The notes: generated from the letters alone by a model not told the origin. A stretch of DNA of 64,000 nt from Bacillota bacterium (GCA_023424785.1 JAFADP010000031.1:1-64000); one strand, 5' to 3'; positions 25,925-35,629 are shown, numbered from the stretch's first letter. Made by a program: numbers and translations.

Positions 25925-27358
25925 ATGGAATCAGTATGGAGTAAAAGTGTTAATTTTAAGAAAAGAGAAGCTTTAAATAAAGATATAGAATGTGAAGTAG
26001 CTGTAATAGGGGCAGGAATAACAGGGATTTTAATAGGATATGTGCTTCAAAAAGATAATAAGGATGTAGTAATAATTGAAGGAAAGACTATTTGTAGTGG
26101 AAATACAAAAAATACAACAGCTAAAATAACATCACAACATGATGTTATATATAATAAGCTAATTAAGGAGTTTGGAGTAGAAAGAGCGAGACAATATGCT
26201 CAAGGAAATGAGGCTGCAATTAAAGAATATAAAAAAATAATTGAGGAAGAGGATATAGATTGTGATTTTGAAGAAAAGGATGCTTATGTATATTCATTAG
26301 AAAGTAATGATGAATTAATAGCAGAATATGAAGCTGTTAAAAAGTTAGGAATAGACGCAGAGTTAACTAATAAAGTTAAATTACCTTTTGATGTTAAAAC
26401 ATCATTGAAATTTAGAAATCAAGCTCAGTTTAATCCATTAAAGTTTTTAAGTCAATTATCGGAGAAGTTAAAAATATATGAAAATACTATGGCAATAGAT
26501 ATTAAAGATAATATTGTTATAACGGATAAAGGAGAAATAAAAGCTAAGTATATAGTAGTTGCAACTCAATTTCCTTTTTTAAATATGCCAGGATATTATT
26601 TTATGAGAATGCATCAAGATAGATCTTATGTCATAGCTTTAGAAAATGCAGATAATGTAGATGGAATGTATATAGATTTAAATAAAAAAGGATATTCATT
26701 TAGAAATTATAAGGACTTATTACTTCTTGGAGGAGAGTCTCAAAGAACTGGAGAAAATGAAAATGGTGGAGCTTATGATGCAATAAGACGTTTTGCAAAG
26801 AGTATTTATCCAAATGCCAAAGAGAAGTATCATTGGTCTGCACAAGATTGTATACCAATAGATAATATTCCATATATAGGATTATACTCTAAAAGTTTAG
26901 AAAATGTGTATGTGGCAACAGGATTTAAAAAGTGGGGAATGACAACATCAATGCTATCAGCAATGATAATAAGGGATATGATTTTAGGAAAAGAGAATGA
27001 GTTTGCAGAAATTTTTTCACCAACTAGATTTGATATGACAGCATCAATGAAAAATGCAGCGAATGATTTAGCTATAACAGCTAAAAACTTTATTGCTCAA
27101 AAAGTTAGTATCCCAGAAGAACATTTAGAAGATATTGAAGAAGGGTATGGCAAAATCATTGAATTAAATGGAGATAAAATAGGAGTATATAAAGATAATG
27201 ATGGAAAGGTTTATTATGTAACTACAAAATGTCCTCATTTAGGGTGTGAATTAAAATGGAATGAAGATGAGCTATCGTGGGATTGTCCATGTCATGGTTC
27301 AAGATTTAATTATAAGGGAGAGTGGATACAAGGACCAGCTACTAAACCACTTAAATAA
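25925..27358 (+). CDS. FAD-dependent oxidoreductase with C-terminal Rieske domain
   Basis: 477 aa. The N-terminal dinucleotide-binding motif VIGAGITGILIGYVLQ and a DAO-type FAD domain extend to ~380. The C-terminal Rieske [2Fe-2S] domain (about 395-477) has both ligand pairs, CPHLGC and CPCHGS. The same fusion occurs in Bacillus YhfW-type proteins of unknown substrate. The ATG follows TTTTGAGGTGATGAA. It is divergent from the SDR gene with a ~100-bp shared intergenic region, so the two redox enzymes may be co-regulated; no operator was identified. Confidence 0.93.
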   Translation: MESVWSKSVNFKKREALNKDIECEVAVIGAGITGILIGYVLQKDNKDVVIIEGKTICSGNTKNTTAKITSQHDVIYNKLIKEFGVERARQYAQGNEAAIKEYKKIIEEEDIDCDFEEKDAYVYSLESNDELIAEYEAVKKLGIDAELTNKVKLPFDVKTSLKFRNQAQFNPLKFLSQLSEKLKIYENTMAIDIKDNIVITDKGEIKAKYIVVATQFPFLNMPGYYFMRMHQDRSYVIALENADNVDGMYIDLNKKGYSFRNYKDLLLLGGESQRTGENENGGAYDAIRRFAKSIYPNAKEKYHWSAQDCIPIDNIPYIGLYSKSLENVYVATGFKKWGMTTSMLSAMIIRDMILGKENEFAEIFSPTRFDMTASMKNAANDLAITAKNFIAQKVSIPEEHLEDIEEGYGKIIELNGDKIGVYKDNDGKVYYVTTKCPHLGCELKWNEDELSWDCPCHGSRFNYKGEWIQGPATKPLK

Positions 27359-27455
27359 AACAATGATTCTTATTTCTCATAATTTAAACCAGTAATAAAA
27401 AGTATGATAAAATTAATTATATAAATTTTACTAAACTTATTATAGGAGATAAAAT

Positions 27456-28118
27456 ATGAGGAAGATAGAAGCTGTAATATTTGATATGGATGGAGTAATA
27501 TTTGATACAGAAAGAGTGTACCTAGAAGACTGGATAAAAGTATTTAAACAATATGGATATGATATGAAAAAAGAAATATATGTATCTGTTATGGGAACAG
27601 GACGTAAGAATGTAAAAAGAGTATTTATAAAAGAATTTGGAAAAGAACTTCCAATAGAAGAAATGTACATAATAAAAGATAAATTATTAGTTGAAGCAAT
27701 AGAAAATAATAAAATTCCACTAAAATTAGGTGCAATTGAACTTCTGGATTTCTTAAGAGATAATGGATGTAAGATTGCTCTTGCTACATCTGCAAAAAGA
27801 GATAGAATGGAAAAGCAATTAAATGGTGTTAATATTAAAGAAAAATTTGATACATTAGTATGTGGTGACGATGTAGAAAGAGCTAAACCAAATCCAGATA
27901 TATTTTTAAAAACTGCTAATAAACTTGGAGTAAGTCCAGAAAATTGTATAGTAGTAGAAGATTCATGTGCAGGTATAGAAGCAGCACATAATGCAAAAAT
28001 GATGGGACTACATGTAGAAGATTTAAAAGAAGCAGATGAAACTATAAAAAAATATTGCTATGAAAATTTTAAAGATTTAATAGAAATAAAAGAATTTATA
28101 AGAAAGAATTTTATATAA
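27456..28118 (+). CDS. HAD-superfamily phosphatase, beta-phosphoglucomutase-like
   Basis: 220 aa. HAD motif I FDMDGVIFDTE with the nucleophile near residue 10, motif II ATSAKRD, and motifs III/IV in KPNPDIF and VVEDSCAGIEAA. The helical cap inserted after motif I is subclass I, as in beta-phosphoglucomutases and sugar-phosphate phosphatases. The substrate cannot be told. It stands just before the dehydrogenase/permease pair with a 44-bp gap and no visible terminator, so a shared transcript on sugar-acid metabolism is possible. Confidence 0.9.
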   Translation: MRKIEAVIFDMDGVIFDTERVYLEDWIKVFKQYGYDMKKEIYVSVMGTGRKNVKRVFIKEFGKELPIEEMYIIKDKLLVEAIENNKIPLKLGAIELLDFLRDNGCKIALATSAKRDRMEKQLNGVNIKEKFDTLVCGDDVERAKPNPDIFLKTANKLGVSPENCIVVEDSCAGIEAAHNAKMMGLHVEDLKEADETIKKYCYENFKDLIEIKEFIRKNFI

Positions 28119-28162
28119 TATCATAGATTTAATTACAAAAGATAAATTAATTGGAGGGCACT

Positions 28163-29152
28163 ATGAAGATTGTAGCTTATGATGTAAGAAATGATGAAAT
28201 TAGTGATTTTGATAACTTAGCAGAAAGTTTAGGAGTAGAAATTGTATATGTAAGAGAGCATTTAACAGAAACTACAGTTTACTTAAGTGAAGGATGCGAT
28301 GGGGTAACTATATTAGGACATAGTTATATAGGGGCAGAAATATTAGATAAGCTTAAGGAATTTAATATAAAGTTTTTATCAACTAGAACAGCAGGATATA
28401 ATCATATAGATATTAAATATGCAAATGAAATTGGAATAAGAGTAAGTAATGCTGATTATGCACCAAATGGAGTTGCAGATTTTACAGTAATGCTTATACT
28501 AATGTGCATTAGACATTATAAACAAGCTTTATTTAGAGGAAATGTTAATGATTACTCATTAGTAGGACTTCAAGGGAAAGAAATGAGAAATCTTACTATT
28601 GGAGTTATAGGTACAGGAAGAATTGGAGCATCTGTAATAGAAAACTTACAAGGTTTTGGTAGCAAGATTTTAGCTTATGATGTTTATAAAAATGAAGGTT
28701 TAAAAGATAAGGTTGAATATGTTGATTTAGATACATTATATAAAGAATGTGATGTTATAACACTTCATACACCATTATTTGATAGTACATATCATATGAT
28801 AAATAAAGAATCTATAAGTAAGATGAAAGATGGAGTTGTTCTTGTAAACTGTGCAAGAGGAGAGCTTATGGATCTTCCAGATTTAATAGATGGTATTGAA
28901 AGTAGAAAAATAGGTGCATTAGGTCTAGATGTTATAGAAAATGAAGAAGGAATATACCATATGGATAGACGTACAGATATTATAATTAATAGAGAAATGG
29001 CATACTTAAGACAATTCCCAAATGTTATAATGACACAACATATGGCTTTCTATACAAAAGAGGCTGTTACAAGTATGGTTAGCTGTGGAATAAATAGTTT
29101 AATTTCTTTTATTAAAGAAGGAAATACTAGACACGAGGTAAAATTAAAGTAG
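28163..29152 (+). CDS. D-2-hydroxyacid dehydrogenase (D-lactate dehydrogenase type)
   Basis: 329 aa NAD-dependent enzyme. The glycine-rich motif is GVIGTGRIGASV, and the catalytic residues lie in NCARGELMD (Arg), the ENEEG segment (Glu) and TQHMAF (His). Its overall form is that of D-lactate dehydrogenase/VanH/hydroxyisocaproate dehydrogenase. ATG 28163 is chosen because the upstream in-frame TTG (28151) is part of the GGAGGG site. Its stop codon abuts the ATG of the permease gene, so the two are translationally coupled; the permease probably supplies or removes the acid it acts on. Confidence 0.92.
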   Translation: MKIVAYDVRNDEISDFDNLAESLGVEIVYVREHLTETTVYLSEGCDGVTILGHSYIGAEILDKLKEFNIKFLSTRTAGYNHIDIKYANEIGIRVSNADYAPNGVADFTVMLILMCIRHYKQALFRGNVNDYSLVGLQGKEMRNLTIGVIGTGRIGASVIENLQGFGSKILAYDVYKNEGLKDKVEYVDLDTLYKECDVITLHTPLFDSTYHMINKESISKMKDGVVLVNCARGELMDLPDLIDGIESRKIGALGLDVIENEEGIYHMDRRTDIIINREMAYLRQFPNVIMTQHMAFYTKEAVTSMVSCGINSLISFIKEGNTRHEVKLK

Positions 29153-30073
29153 ATGAAAATATTAGATAACGTAAAGAAAATACCAGGTGGATTAATGCTA
29201 GTTCCTATGGCTATAGCAGCATTAATTAATACATTTATACCAGGGGTTATGGCTATAGGAAATCCAACAAGTGCTATATTTTCAAGCTATGGTACTATGT
29301 GTATTGTAGGAATATTACTTGTTTTCACAGGAATACAGTTTAGAGTAAATCAAATACCATTAGTAATAAAAAGAGGTGGGGTTTTAATTGCATCTAAACT
29401 AATAATAAATATTGTTATTGGTATTATTATAATGAATATATTTGGATTAGGTGGAATATTTGGAATATCCACGTTAGCATTAGTAGCAGCTATTACAAGC
29501 TGTAATCCAGGTATGTATATAGCCTTAATGAAAAGTTATGGAGATGAAATTGATATTGCCAATTTTGCTTTATTAAATTTAATAGGGCTTCCTTTTATAC
29601 CTATTTGTATACTTGGATTTGCAGGTGGATATGGTATAGATTATAAAAGTATTATTGCTACTTTAATACCAATATTAATAGGTGTAATTTTAGGAAGTTT
29701 AGATTCTGATATAAGAGAGTTTGTTAAAGATGGAACTAATGTAGTAATACCATTTCTAGGTTTTTGTTTAGGGTCAAGTATAAATTTAAAGTATGCTTTT
29801 ACTAATATTGAGTCAGGATTAATATTGTATGTTATATTTTTAATTGTTAACTATATTCCTTTATTAGTAATAGATAAATATATATTAAAGCAAAAAGGTC
29901 ATGCTTCTACAGCAATAAGCTGTATGGCAGGGTTAGCAATAACAGTTCCTAAATTAATGGCAGAAGTAGATGTCTCATACTTACCATATGTAGACACTGC
30001 GACATCACAGATAGCTTTTGCAGTGGTAATAAGCACAATTATTACTCCTATGATAATTAAGAAAATAGCATAA
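29153..30073 (+). CDS. 2-keto-3-deoxygluconate permease family transporter
   Basis: 306 aa, about ten hydrophobic segments. It begins IPGGLMLVPMAIAALINTF and contains the substrate-region SCNPGMYIALMKSYGDEID typical of KdgT-family secondary carriers. The family imports 2-keto-3-deoxygluconate with H+. The KDG-catabolic genes (kdgK, kdgA) are not nearby; instead it is coupled to a D-2-hydroxyacid dehydrogenase, so a related 2-keto or 2-hydroxy acid may be the cargo. It starts immediately after the upstream stop without an independent ribosome site, indicating dependence on upstream translation. Confidence 0.88.
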   Translation: MKILDNVKKIPGGLMLVPMAIAALINTFIPGVMAIGNPTSAIFSSYGTMCIVGILLVFTGIQFRVNQIPLVIKRGGVLIASKLIINIVIGIIIMNIFGLGGIFGISTLALVAAITSCNPGMYIALMKSYGDEIDIANFALLNLIGLPFIPICILGFAGGYGIDYKSIIATLIPILIGVILGSLDSDIREFVKDGTNVVIPFLGFCLGSSINLKYAFTNIESGLILYVIFLIVNYIPLLVIDKYILKQKGHASTAISCMAGLAITVPKLMAEVDVSYLPYVDTATSQIAFAVVISTIITPMIIKKIA

Positions 30074-30136
30074 CAAATAAAAATTGCAACAAATCTGTAA
30101 ATGGTGATGGTGCCTTTATATTATAAAGATATAAAA

Positions 30137-30165
30137 TTGACTAAAAAATAAAAAAAGCATATAAT
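30137..30165 (+). promoter_or_regulatory. near-consensus sigma-A promoter of the iron-siderophore lipoprotein gene
   Basis: TTGACT (30137-30142), a 17-base spacer and TATAAT (30160-30165). Confidence 0.8.
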
Positions 30166-30177
30166 TAGACAATAAAA

Positions 30178-30192
30178 TGATAATAATAACAC
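30178..30192 (+). promoter_or_regulatory. partial Fur-box-like site
   Basis: TGATAATAATAACAC begins about 12 bases after the -10 box. Its left half matches TGATAAT exactly, while the right half is weak. The position fits repression by Fur of an iron-uptake lipoprotein, but the match is incomplete. Confidence 0.35.
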
Positions 30193-30218
30193 GAAAGAAA
30201 AAGGTTGGAGGAATAAGA

Positions 30219-31148
30219 ATGAGAAGGTTAAAGTCATTTGCTTTAATTATATTATCAATTATGACTATGCTTACTTTTGTTGCATGTGGAAATAGTAAAG
30301 GTAAAAAAGAGAATGAAAGTAAAACAAGAATTGTTAATACCTTAAATGGAGAAGTAGAGATATCTACAAATCTAAAGAAAATAGTAGATTTATGTGGTGT
30401 TGCAGAAGACTTACTTATTTTAGGATATACTCCTGTGGCTACAACATATATTGATACTTATGGAGAAAATAAAGTTCCAGAGTATTTAGAGTATACATTA
30501 AGAAAGTCTAAAATATTAGAAAGTTCAGATGTAAATAATATAGATAAGATAGCTTCATATAATGCAGATTTAATAATAATAAATGAATCTCAAAAAGATT
30601 TATATGATGAGCTAAGCAATATAGCACCTACTGTTATGATTCCTAACTTTGAAAATGACTGGAGAGAAGGATTAACTTATTTAGGTGAATTATTAGGTAA
30701 TGAAGAAGAAGCTACAAAATGGCTTAGTGAATATGAAAGAAAAACTGAATCAGCAGGAAAGAAAATAAGTGAAGCTAATAAAGGGGAAACTTTTTTAGCT
30801 GTTTTAGCTCACAAAGGTTCATATAAAATATTTATAAATGAAGGTTTAGGAAGTCTTATTTATGATGATATGAAACTTAGTAAACCAAAAGCATTATTAG
30901 AAAAAGATTCAGGATTAATTGAAGTTACTATGGAAGATATAAATAATATTAATGCTGATAATATCATTATTATCTTAGATGATGAAGAGAAAGGATTACT
31001 ATCTAATAATGATATATGGAAAAATCTAAAAGCTGTAAAAGAAGGAACAGTTATTTCATTTAATATATCTCCTGTATTAAATGGTGTATATAATCCTGTA
31101 GGAAGAACTATGATTATAGAAACAATTAAAGAAGGATTTACAAAATAA
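30219..31148 (+). CDS. iron-siderophore-type ABC binding lipoprotein
   Basis: 309 aa. Signal peptide with lipobox FVAC (C23), then a cluster A binding protein fold: KIVDLCGVAEDLLILGYTPV in the first lobe, a DLIIINESQKDLYDEL region, the long linker helix and a C-terminal lobe ending NPVGRTMIIETI. This is the FecB/FhuD type that binds ferric siderophores. ATG 30219 follows TTGGAGGAATAAG; the open frame starts 14 codons earlier without a site. No permease is adjacent, so it must use a transporter encoded elsewhere. It has its own promoter and terminator. Confidence 0.85.
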   Translation: MRRLKSFALIILSIMTMLTFVACGNSKGKKENESKTRIVNTLNGEVEISTNLKKIVDLCGVAEDLLILGYTPVATTYIDTYGENKVPEYLEYTLRKSKILESSDVNNIDKIASYNADLIIINESQKDLYDELSNIAPTVMIPNFENDWREGLTYLGELLGNEEEATKWLSEYERKTESAGKKISEANKGETFLAVLAHKGSYKIFINEGLGSLIYDDMKLSKPKALLEKDSGLIEVTMEDINNINADNIIIILDDEEKGLLSNNDIWKNLKAVKEGTVISFNISPVLNGVYNPVGRTMIIETIKEGFTK

Positions 31149-31171
31149 AGGCGACTTTTTCGCCTTTATTT
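31143..31171 (+). terminator. intrinsic terminator overlapping the stop codon of the lipoprotein gene
   Basis: A 12-bp stem AAATAAAGGCGA / TCGCCTTTATTT; the gene's TAA lies inside the left arm. Confidence 0.75.
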
Positions 31172-31207
31172 TCTATATAAAAATAATAAGTATAATGGGG
31201 GAGTATA

Positions 31208-32143
31208 ATGGAGAAAAGAGAATTAAAAAGAAATTTTAATAAGTTAGGATTATATGTGTTAATAAATCAATTATTAATATCTGGAGTTGCTTTAGCATAT
31301 GCCTTTATATATATGACAATGGTTATAATAAAAAATCCATATATAACTGAAAATGAGTATAATTCTATATTTGATAAATTATTTGATAGTGGAATGTATA
31401 TGATAATAGCAGTTGTAATTGCGTTTATTCCAATATTAATTTTAAGAAAAAAAGAGTTTTTTAAATATGATTTAAAAGTGAAAGAGAGCTCTATTAATTT
31501 AAAAACTATTTTTACTTGGATAATAGTAATGTTAGGAGTAAATTTTTTATCTGGATATATATCAGTATTAATAGAATATATATTAAATTTTATAGGATAT
31601 ACTTCAATGCCTTCAATGGAAGTATTAGAAACTTCTACAACCATATCTATGTTTGCTTATACATGTGTTATAGCTCCTGTTATAGAGGAATTTATATATA
31701 GAGGTGCTATACTTAGATATTTAGAAAACTATGGAGCAAAATTTGCAATTATGGCTTCTTCAATATTATTTGGATTTATGCATGGAAACATAGTTCAAAT
31801 ACCTGCAACTATTTTAATAGGTATTGTATTTGGATTTGTAGCAAAAAAATATTCAATTAAAATATCAATACTACTTCATATGATAAATAATATATTTGCA
31901 GAAGGTTATAATTATCTAATAAACTTTGACGGAGCAATAAGCAATATAGTTATAATAGTTGATATAGTCATATTTATATTATTTATTATAATAGCTATTA
32001 AAAATAAAGAGGTTGTAAAAAATTGGAGTAGAGATAATAGGATTGAAAAAGGTACTTTAAAATACTTTTTTACATCTATAGTAATAATATTACTCCTTAT
32101 ATATAATGTTTATACTGCATTAATAGGGATAGAAACAATTTAA
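31208..32143 (+). CDS. CPBP-family intramembrane glutamic protease
   Basis: 311 aa with about eight hydrophobic segments. The CPBP motifs are in order: EEFIYRG (motif 1), FGFMHG (motif 2) and HMINNIF (motif 3), which form the intramembrane active site of the Rce1/ABI class. Family members cleave prenylated proteins in eukaryotes and process or give immunity to bacteriocins in bacteria; no bacteriocin gene was seen nearby. The start follows TGGGGGAGTATA. Single gene between two terminators. Confidence 0.9.
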   Translation: MEKRELKRNFNKLGLYVLINQLLISGVALAYAFIYMTMVIIKNPYITENEYNSIFDKLFDSGMYMIIAVVIAFIPILILRKKEFFKYDLKVKESSINLKTIFTWIIVMLGVNFLSGYISVLIEYILNFIGYTSMPSMEVLETSTTISMFAYTCVIAPVIEEFIYRGAILRYLENYGAKFAIMASSILFGFMHGNIVQIPATILIGIVFGFVAKKYSIKISILLHMINNIFAEGYNYLINFDGAISNIVIIVDIVIFILFIIIAIKNKEVVKNWSRDNRIEKGTLKYFFTSIVIILLLIYNVYTALIGIETI

Positions 32144-32184
32144 AAAAAGGATGTTACAAATTAGTTTGTAGCATCCTTTTTTTT
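32142..32184 (+). terminator. intrinsic terminator after CPBP protease
   Basis: A 19-bp stem (one G-U pair) from AAAAAAAGGATG to CATCCTTTTTTT. Confidence 0.85.
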
Positions 32185-32271
32185 ATTGGTTAAATATATG
32201 TTAATTTTTTAAGTTTAATTTAAGGTTAGTTTTGTAATATATATTCAAGAAGTGAAAGGAGAGAAAGTAAT

Positions 32272-33021
32272 ATGGATATAACAGTTTTTAAAAGATATGA
32301 AAAAAAATTTTTAATAACACAAAATCAATATAACATGTTATTACCAATGCTTCTTGAATATATGGATTTAGATGAACATTGTTTAGGTGGTAATGACTAT
32401 ACAATTTACAATATTTATTATGATACAGATAATAACGATATAATAAATCATTCACAAGCAAAACCTTATTATAAAGAAAAATTAAGACTTAGAAGTTATA
32501 AAGAAATTAAAAGTAAGGATGAAAAAGTATTTCTTGAATTAAAGAAAAAAATAAAAGGAATTGTAAGTAAAAGAAGAGTTGTACTTCCAGTTAAAGATGT
32601 AGATAATTTTCTTTTAAGTAGAAAAAGACCAAGTACAGATGATTATTTAACAAATCAAGTTTTAAATGAAATAGAATATTTTTTAGATAATAATAATGTA
32701 CATCCAGCTGTAGTTATTAATTATAAAAGAATGGCTTTATTTGGTAGGGATAATAGAGACTTTAGAATTACCTTTGATACAAGAATAATGACTAGAAGAT
32801 ATAACTTTATACTAGGTGGAGCAGAAGTTGGAGATGATCTTTTAGAAGATGGTCAAAGACTTATGGAAGTTAAAATTCTAGGGGCTATGCCACTATGGCT
32901 TGTAGATATTCTTACTGAACTATCAATATTTCCTAGAGGATTTTCTAAGTATGGAAATGAGTTTGATAACTATTGTATAAATAAACACTATGGAGAAGAA
33001 AGGAGAAATAAAATATGCTAG
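32272..33021 (+). CDS. VTC-domain protein (polyphosphate polymerase-like)
   Basis: 249 aa. It begins with KRYEKKFLI, then NIYYDT, KEKLRLRSY and VFLELKKKIKG, the basic tunnel residues of the VTC/CYTH-like triphosphate tunnel fold, and ends with ILTELSIFPRGFSKYGNE. In yeast Vtc4 this domain makes polyphosphate from ATP; bacterial stand-alone versions are often found beside DUF4956 and CotH or beta-helix surface proteins. It overlaps the DUF4956 gene by 7 bases. The start follows AAAGGAGAGAAAG. Confidence 0.88.
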   Translation: MDITVFKRYEKKFLITQNQYNMLLPMLLEYMDLDEHCLGGNDYTIYNIYYDTDNNDIINHSQAKPYYKEKLRLRSYKEIKSKDEKVFLELKKKIKGIVSKRRVVLPVKDVDNFLLSRKRPSTDDYLTNQVLNEIEYFLDNNNVHPAVVINYKRMALFGRDNRDFRITFDTRIMTRRYNFILGGAEVGDDLLEDGQRLMEVKILGAMPLWLVDILTELSIFPRGFSKYGNEFDNYCINKHYGEERRNKIC

Positions 33022-33701
33022 ACACCATAATATCATCAACAACAGGAGAATCATTTACATTAGTAAATGCACTTCTTATTATTGTAACATCAATTATATT
33101 AGGATTAGTTATTAGTTTTTTATATATTAAAACTAATGGAGAAGGTAATACAACATCAGGATTTGCTATAACGTTAATAATGTTACCAGTAATTATTTCA
33201 ATAATTATTTTATTAGTAGGAAGCAATGTAGCAAGAGCATTTAGTTTAGCAGGAGCATTTTCAATTATAAGATTTAGAAGTGCACCTGGAGGTCCAAAAG
33301 ATATTTCATATATTTTCTTTACATTAGCAGTTGGATTAGCAGCAGGAATGGGATATGTAGGATATGCAATTTTATTTACAATTATATTAAGTGTAGTAAT
33401 GCTAGTTTTAGAGAAGGTTAATTATGCAAAGCCTAAAGATAAGTGCCTAGAATTAAGAATAACAGTACCAGAAAACCTAAATTATGAAGAAGTATTTGAT
33501 GAAACTTTAAAAAAATACACAACATCATACAATTTACTAAGAGTAAAAACTAAGGAGTTTGGAGCTGTATTTGAATTAAGTTATAAAATATCAATGAGTG
33601 ATGGAAGTCAAAAGAAATTCTTAGATGAACTAAGATGTAAAAATGGAAACTTAAGTATTAGTCTTACATCAATGCAAAATATGATAAAAGAGTATGTATA
33701 A
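33015..33701 (+). CDS. DUF4956 membrane protein
   Basis: 228 aa. Three to four membrane segments (about 13-35, 45-68, 80-130) contain the family core RAFSLAGAFSIIRFRS and GPKDISYIFFTLAVGLAAGMGY. A soluble C-terminal domain follows (from ~140, CLELRITVPENLN). The gene overlaps the VTC gene and is followed after 45 bases by the beta-helix protein. The family function is not established; the constant pairing with VTC domains suggests a membrane partner for a triphosphate or polyphosphate reaction. Confidence 0.88.
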   Translation: MLDTIISSTTGESFTLVNALLIIVTSIILGLVISFLYIKTNGEGNTTSGFAITLIMLPVIISIIILLVGSNVARAFSLAGAFSIIRFRSAPGGPKDISYIFFTLAVGLAAGMGYVGYAILFTIILSVVMLVLEKVNYAKPKDKCLELRITVPENLNYEEVFDETLKKYTTSYNLLRVKTKEFGAVFELSYKISMSDGSQKKFLDELRCKNGNLSISLTSMQNMIKEYV

Positions 33702-33746
33702 AAGTATGATTTACTTATAGAGTAAAAAAGCCAAGGAGGCGAGAAT

Positions 33747-35609
33747 ATGAATAAGAATTTAAAGTTTATTATAGCAGGTGTTGCTGTTACATCATTATTA
33801 GGAATATCATTATGTACAGTGAAATTATTAAATAATAATGAAACACCAACTGTTAAAGTTTCTGATGTAGAAAATGTTACTAATACAAGTGACAGTAGTG
33901 ATGTTGTTGATTCAGACAATGAAGCTTCTATAACATTAAATAAAGATTCAATATTTGTAGATGGCAAAGGTGCAACAGTAGATGGAACTAAAGTTACTAT
34001 AACAGATGCAGGAACATATACATTATCTGGAGAGTTAGATGATGGACAAATAATAGTAGATGTAGGAGATAGTGATAAGGTAAATATTATTTTAAATGGA
34101 GTAACCATTAAATGTTCAAATAGTGCTCCTATATATGTTATGAATGCAGATAAAATCATAATATCTTTAGCTGAAGGTAGTGATAATACTATAGAAGATA
34201 CTTCAGAATATGTTTTTGAAGCTTCGGATTCTAATGAACCAAATGCAGCTATTTATAGTAAAGACGATTTAACTATAAATGGTACAGGGGCATTGCTTGT
34301 AAATGCAAATTATAATAATGGAATAAGTAGTAATGATAATCTTAAAATTAATGGTGGAGATATTATAGTAGTATCAACTAATCATGGACTTAAGGGCAAA
34401 GATTCAGTAACTATAAAAGATGGAAATATAGAAGTTAATGCAGGTGGAGACGGAATAAAAACAGATAATGCAGAAGAAGAGGATAAAGGAAATATTTCTA
34501 TAGAAGGTGGATCTCTAAATATAACATCAGAAAAAGATGGTATTCAAGCAGATAAAAATATTAATATATTATCAGGAGATATAACAATTTCTACAGGTGG
34601 TGGAAGTGTAAATAGTAGTACAAAAAATCAAGGTAGTAGTTGGGGAAAGTGGGGAAGAGAACAAGAAACTACTACAACTGGAACTGATACAAGTAGTGCA
34701 AAAGGAATAAAAGCAGGGGTTAATATTACAATAGATAATGGAAACTTAAATATAGATTCTTCAGATGATTCTATACATACTAATGATACGGTAGAAATAA
34801 ATGGGGGAACTATTAATATAGCATCAGGAGATGATGGAATTCATTCTGATACTTATATGGAGATAAATGGAGGAAAAATAGATATTACAAAATCTTATGA
34901 AGGTATAGAAAGTGCAAATATAACAATTAACGATGGAGAAATTCATGTAGCTTCTAATGATGATGGAATAAATGTAGGTGGAGGAAATGATAGTTCTTCA
35001 ATAAGTGGAAGATCAGGTAAAAATATGTTTAGTTCATCATCGGATGGTATGCTTACTATTAATGGCGGATACATTTATGTAGATGCATTAGGTGATGGTT
35101 TAGATTCTAATGGATCAATAACTATGGCTGGTGGAACAGCAATAGTTAATGGTCCAACAGATAATGGAAATGGTGCGCTAGACTATGATGGTGATTTCAC
35201 GATGGATGGTGGGGTATTAATTGCAGCAGGAAGTTCAGGAATGCTTCAAGCTCCAGGAACCTCTTCAAGTCAATATACAATAAGTACAACTTTATCATCA
35301 CAAGAAGCTAGAACATTATTTAATATTACTTCATCAGATGGGAAAGAAATAATTACATTTGCACCATCAAAAACATATGAATCAGTAGTTGTATCTTCAC
35401 CAGATATAGAAAAAGGAGAAACTTATTCAATTAATATAGGCGGAACATCCTCAGGAAGTGAAAAAGATGGATTATATAGTGATGGTGAATATTCAGGAGG
35501 AACAGAAAACTTTACTTGCACAACTTCAAGTGTTGTAACTAATGTTGGAAGACAAGGTGGCATGATGCAAGGTGGAGGTAGTATGAGGAAACCAAATGGA
35601 ATAAGATAA
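33747..35609 (+). CDS. secreted beta-helix carbohydrate-binding protein (DUF4353 type)
   Basis: 620 aa. An N-terminal membrane/signal segment (FIIAGVAVTSLLGISLCTV) is followed by a Thr/Asp/Ser-rich linker. The long body has repeating parallel beta-helix turns (INGGDIIVVSTNHGLKGKD, IEGGSLNITSEKDGI, INGGTINIASGDDGIHSD and more). This is the 'carbohydrate-binding domain-containing protein' family typified by Clostridium thermocellum Cthe_2159. No lipobox is visible; the N-terminal helix may be an anchor. It is the last gene of the VTC-DUF4956 operon and starts after CCAAGGAGGCG. The C-terminus is Gly/Met-rich. Confidence 0.85.
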   Translation: MNKNLKFIIAGVAVTSLLGISLCTVKLLNNNETPTVKVSDVENVTNTSDSSDVVDSDNEASITLNKDSIFVDGKGATVDGTKVTITDAGTYTLSGELDDGQIIVDVGDSDKVNIILNGVTIKCSNSAPIYVMNADKIIISLAEGSDNTIEDTSEYVFEASDSNEPNAAIYSKDDLTINGTGALLVNANYNNGISSNDNLKINGGDIIVVSTNHGLKGKDSVTIKDGNIEVNAGGDGIKTDNAEEEDKGNISIEGGSLNITSEKDGIQADKNINILSGDITISTGGGSVNSSTKNQGSSWGKWGREQETTTTGTDTSSAKGIKAGVNITIDNGNLNIDSSDDSIHTNDTVEINGGTINIASGDDGIHSDTYMEINGGKIDITKSYEGIESANITINDGEIHVASNDDGINVGGGNDSSSISGRSGKNMFSSSSDGMLTINGGYIYVDALGDGLDSNGSITMAGGTAIVNGPTDNGNGALDYDGDFTMDGGVLIAAGSSGMLQAPGTSSSQYTISTTLSSQEARTLFNITSSDGKEIITFAPSKTYESVVVSSPDIEKGETYSINIGGTSSGSEKDGLYSDGEYSGGTENFTCTTSSVVTNVGRQGGMMQGGGSMRKPNGIR

Positions 35610-35629
35610 AAATTAAACATTTCAAATAG

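Noticed and set aside
33608..34159. 183-codon minus-strand ORF over the end of DUF4956 and start of the beta-helix gene
   Set aside because: Spans two genuine plus-strand genes and has no ribosome site or recognisable domain.
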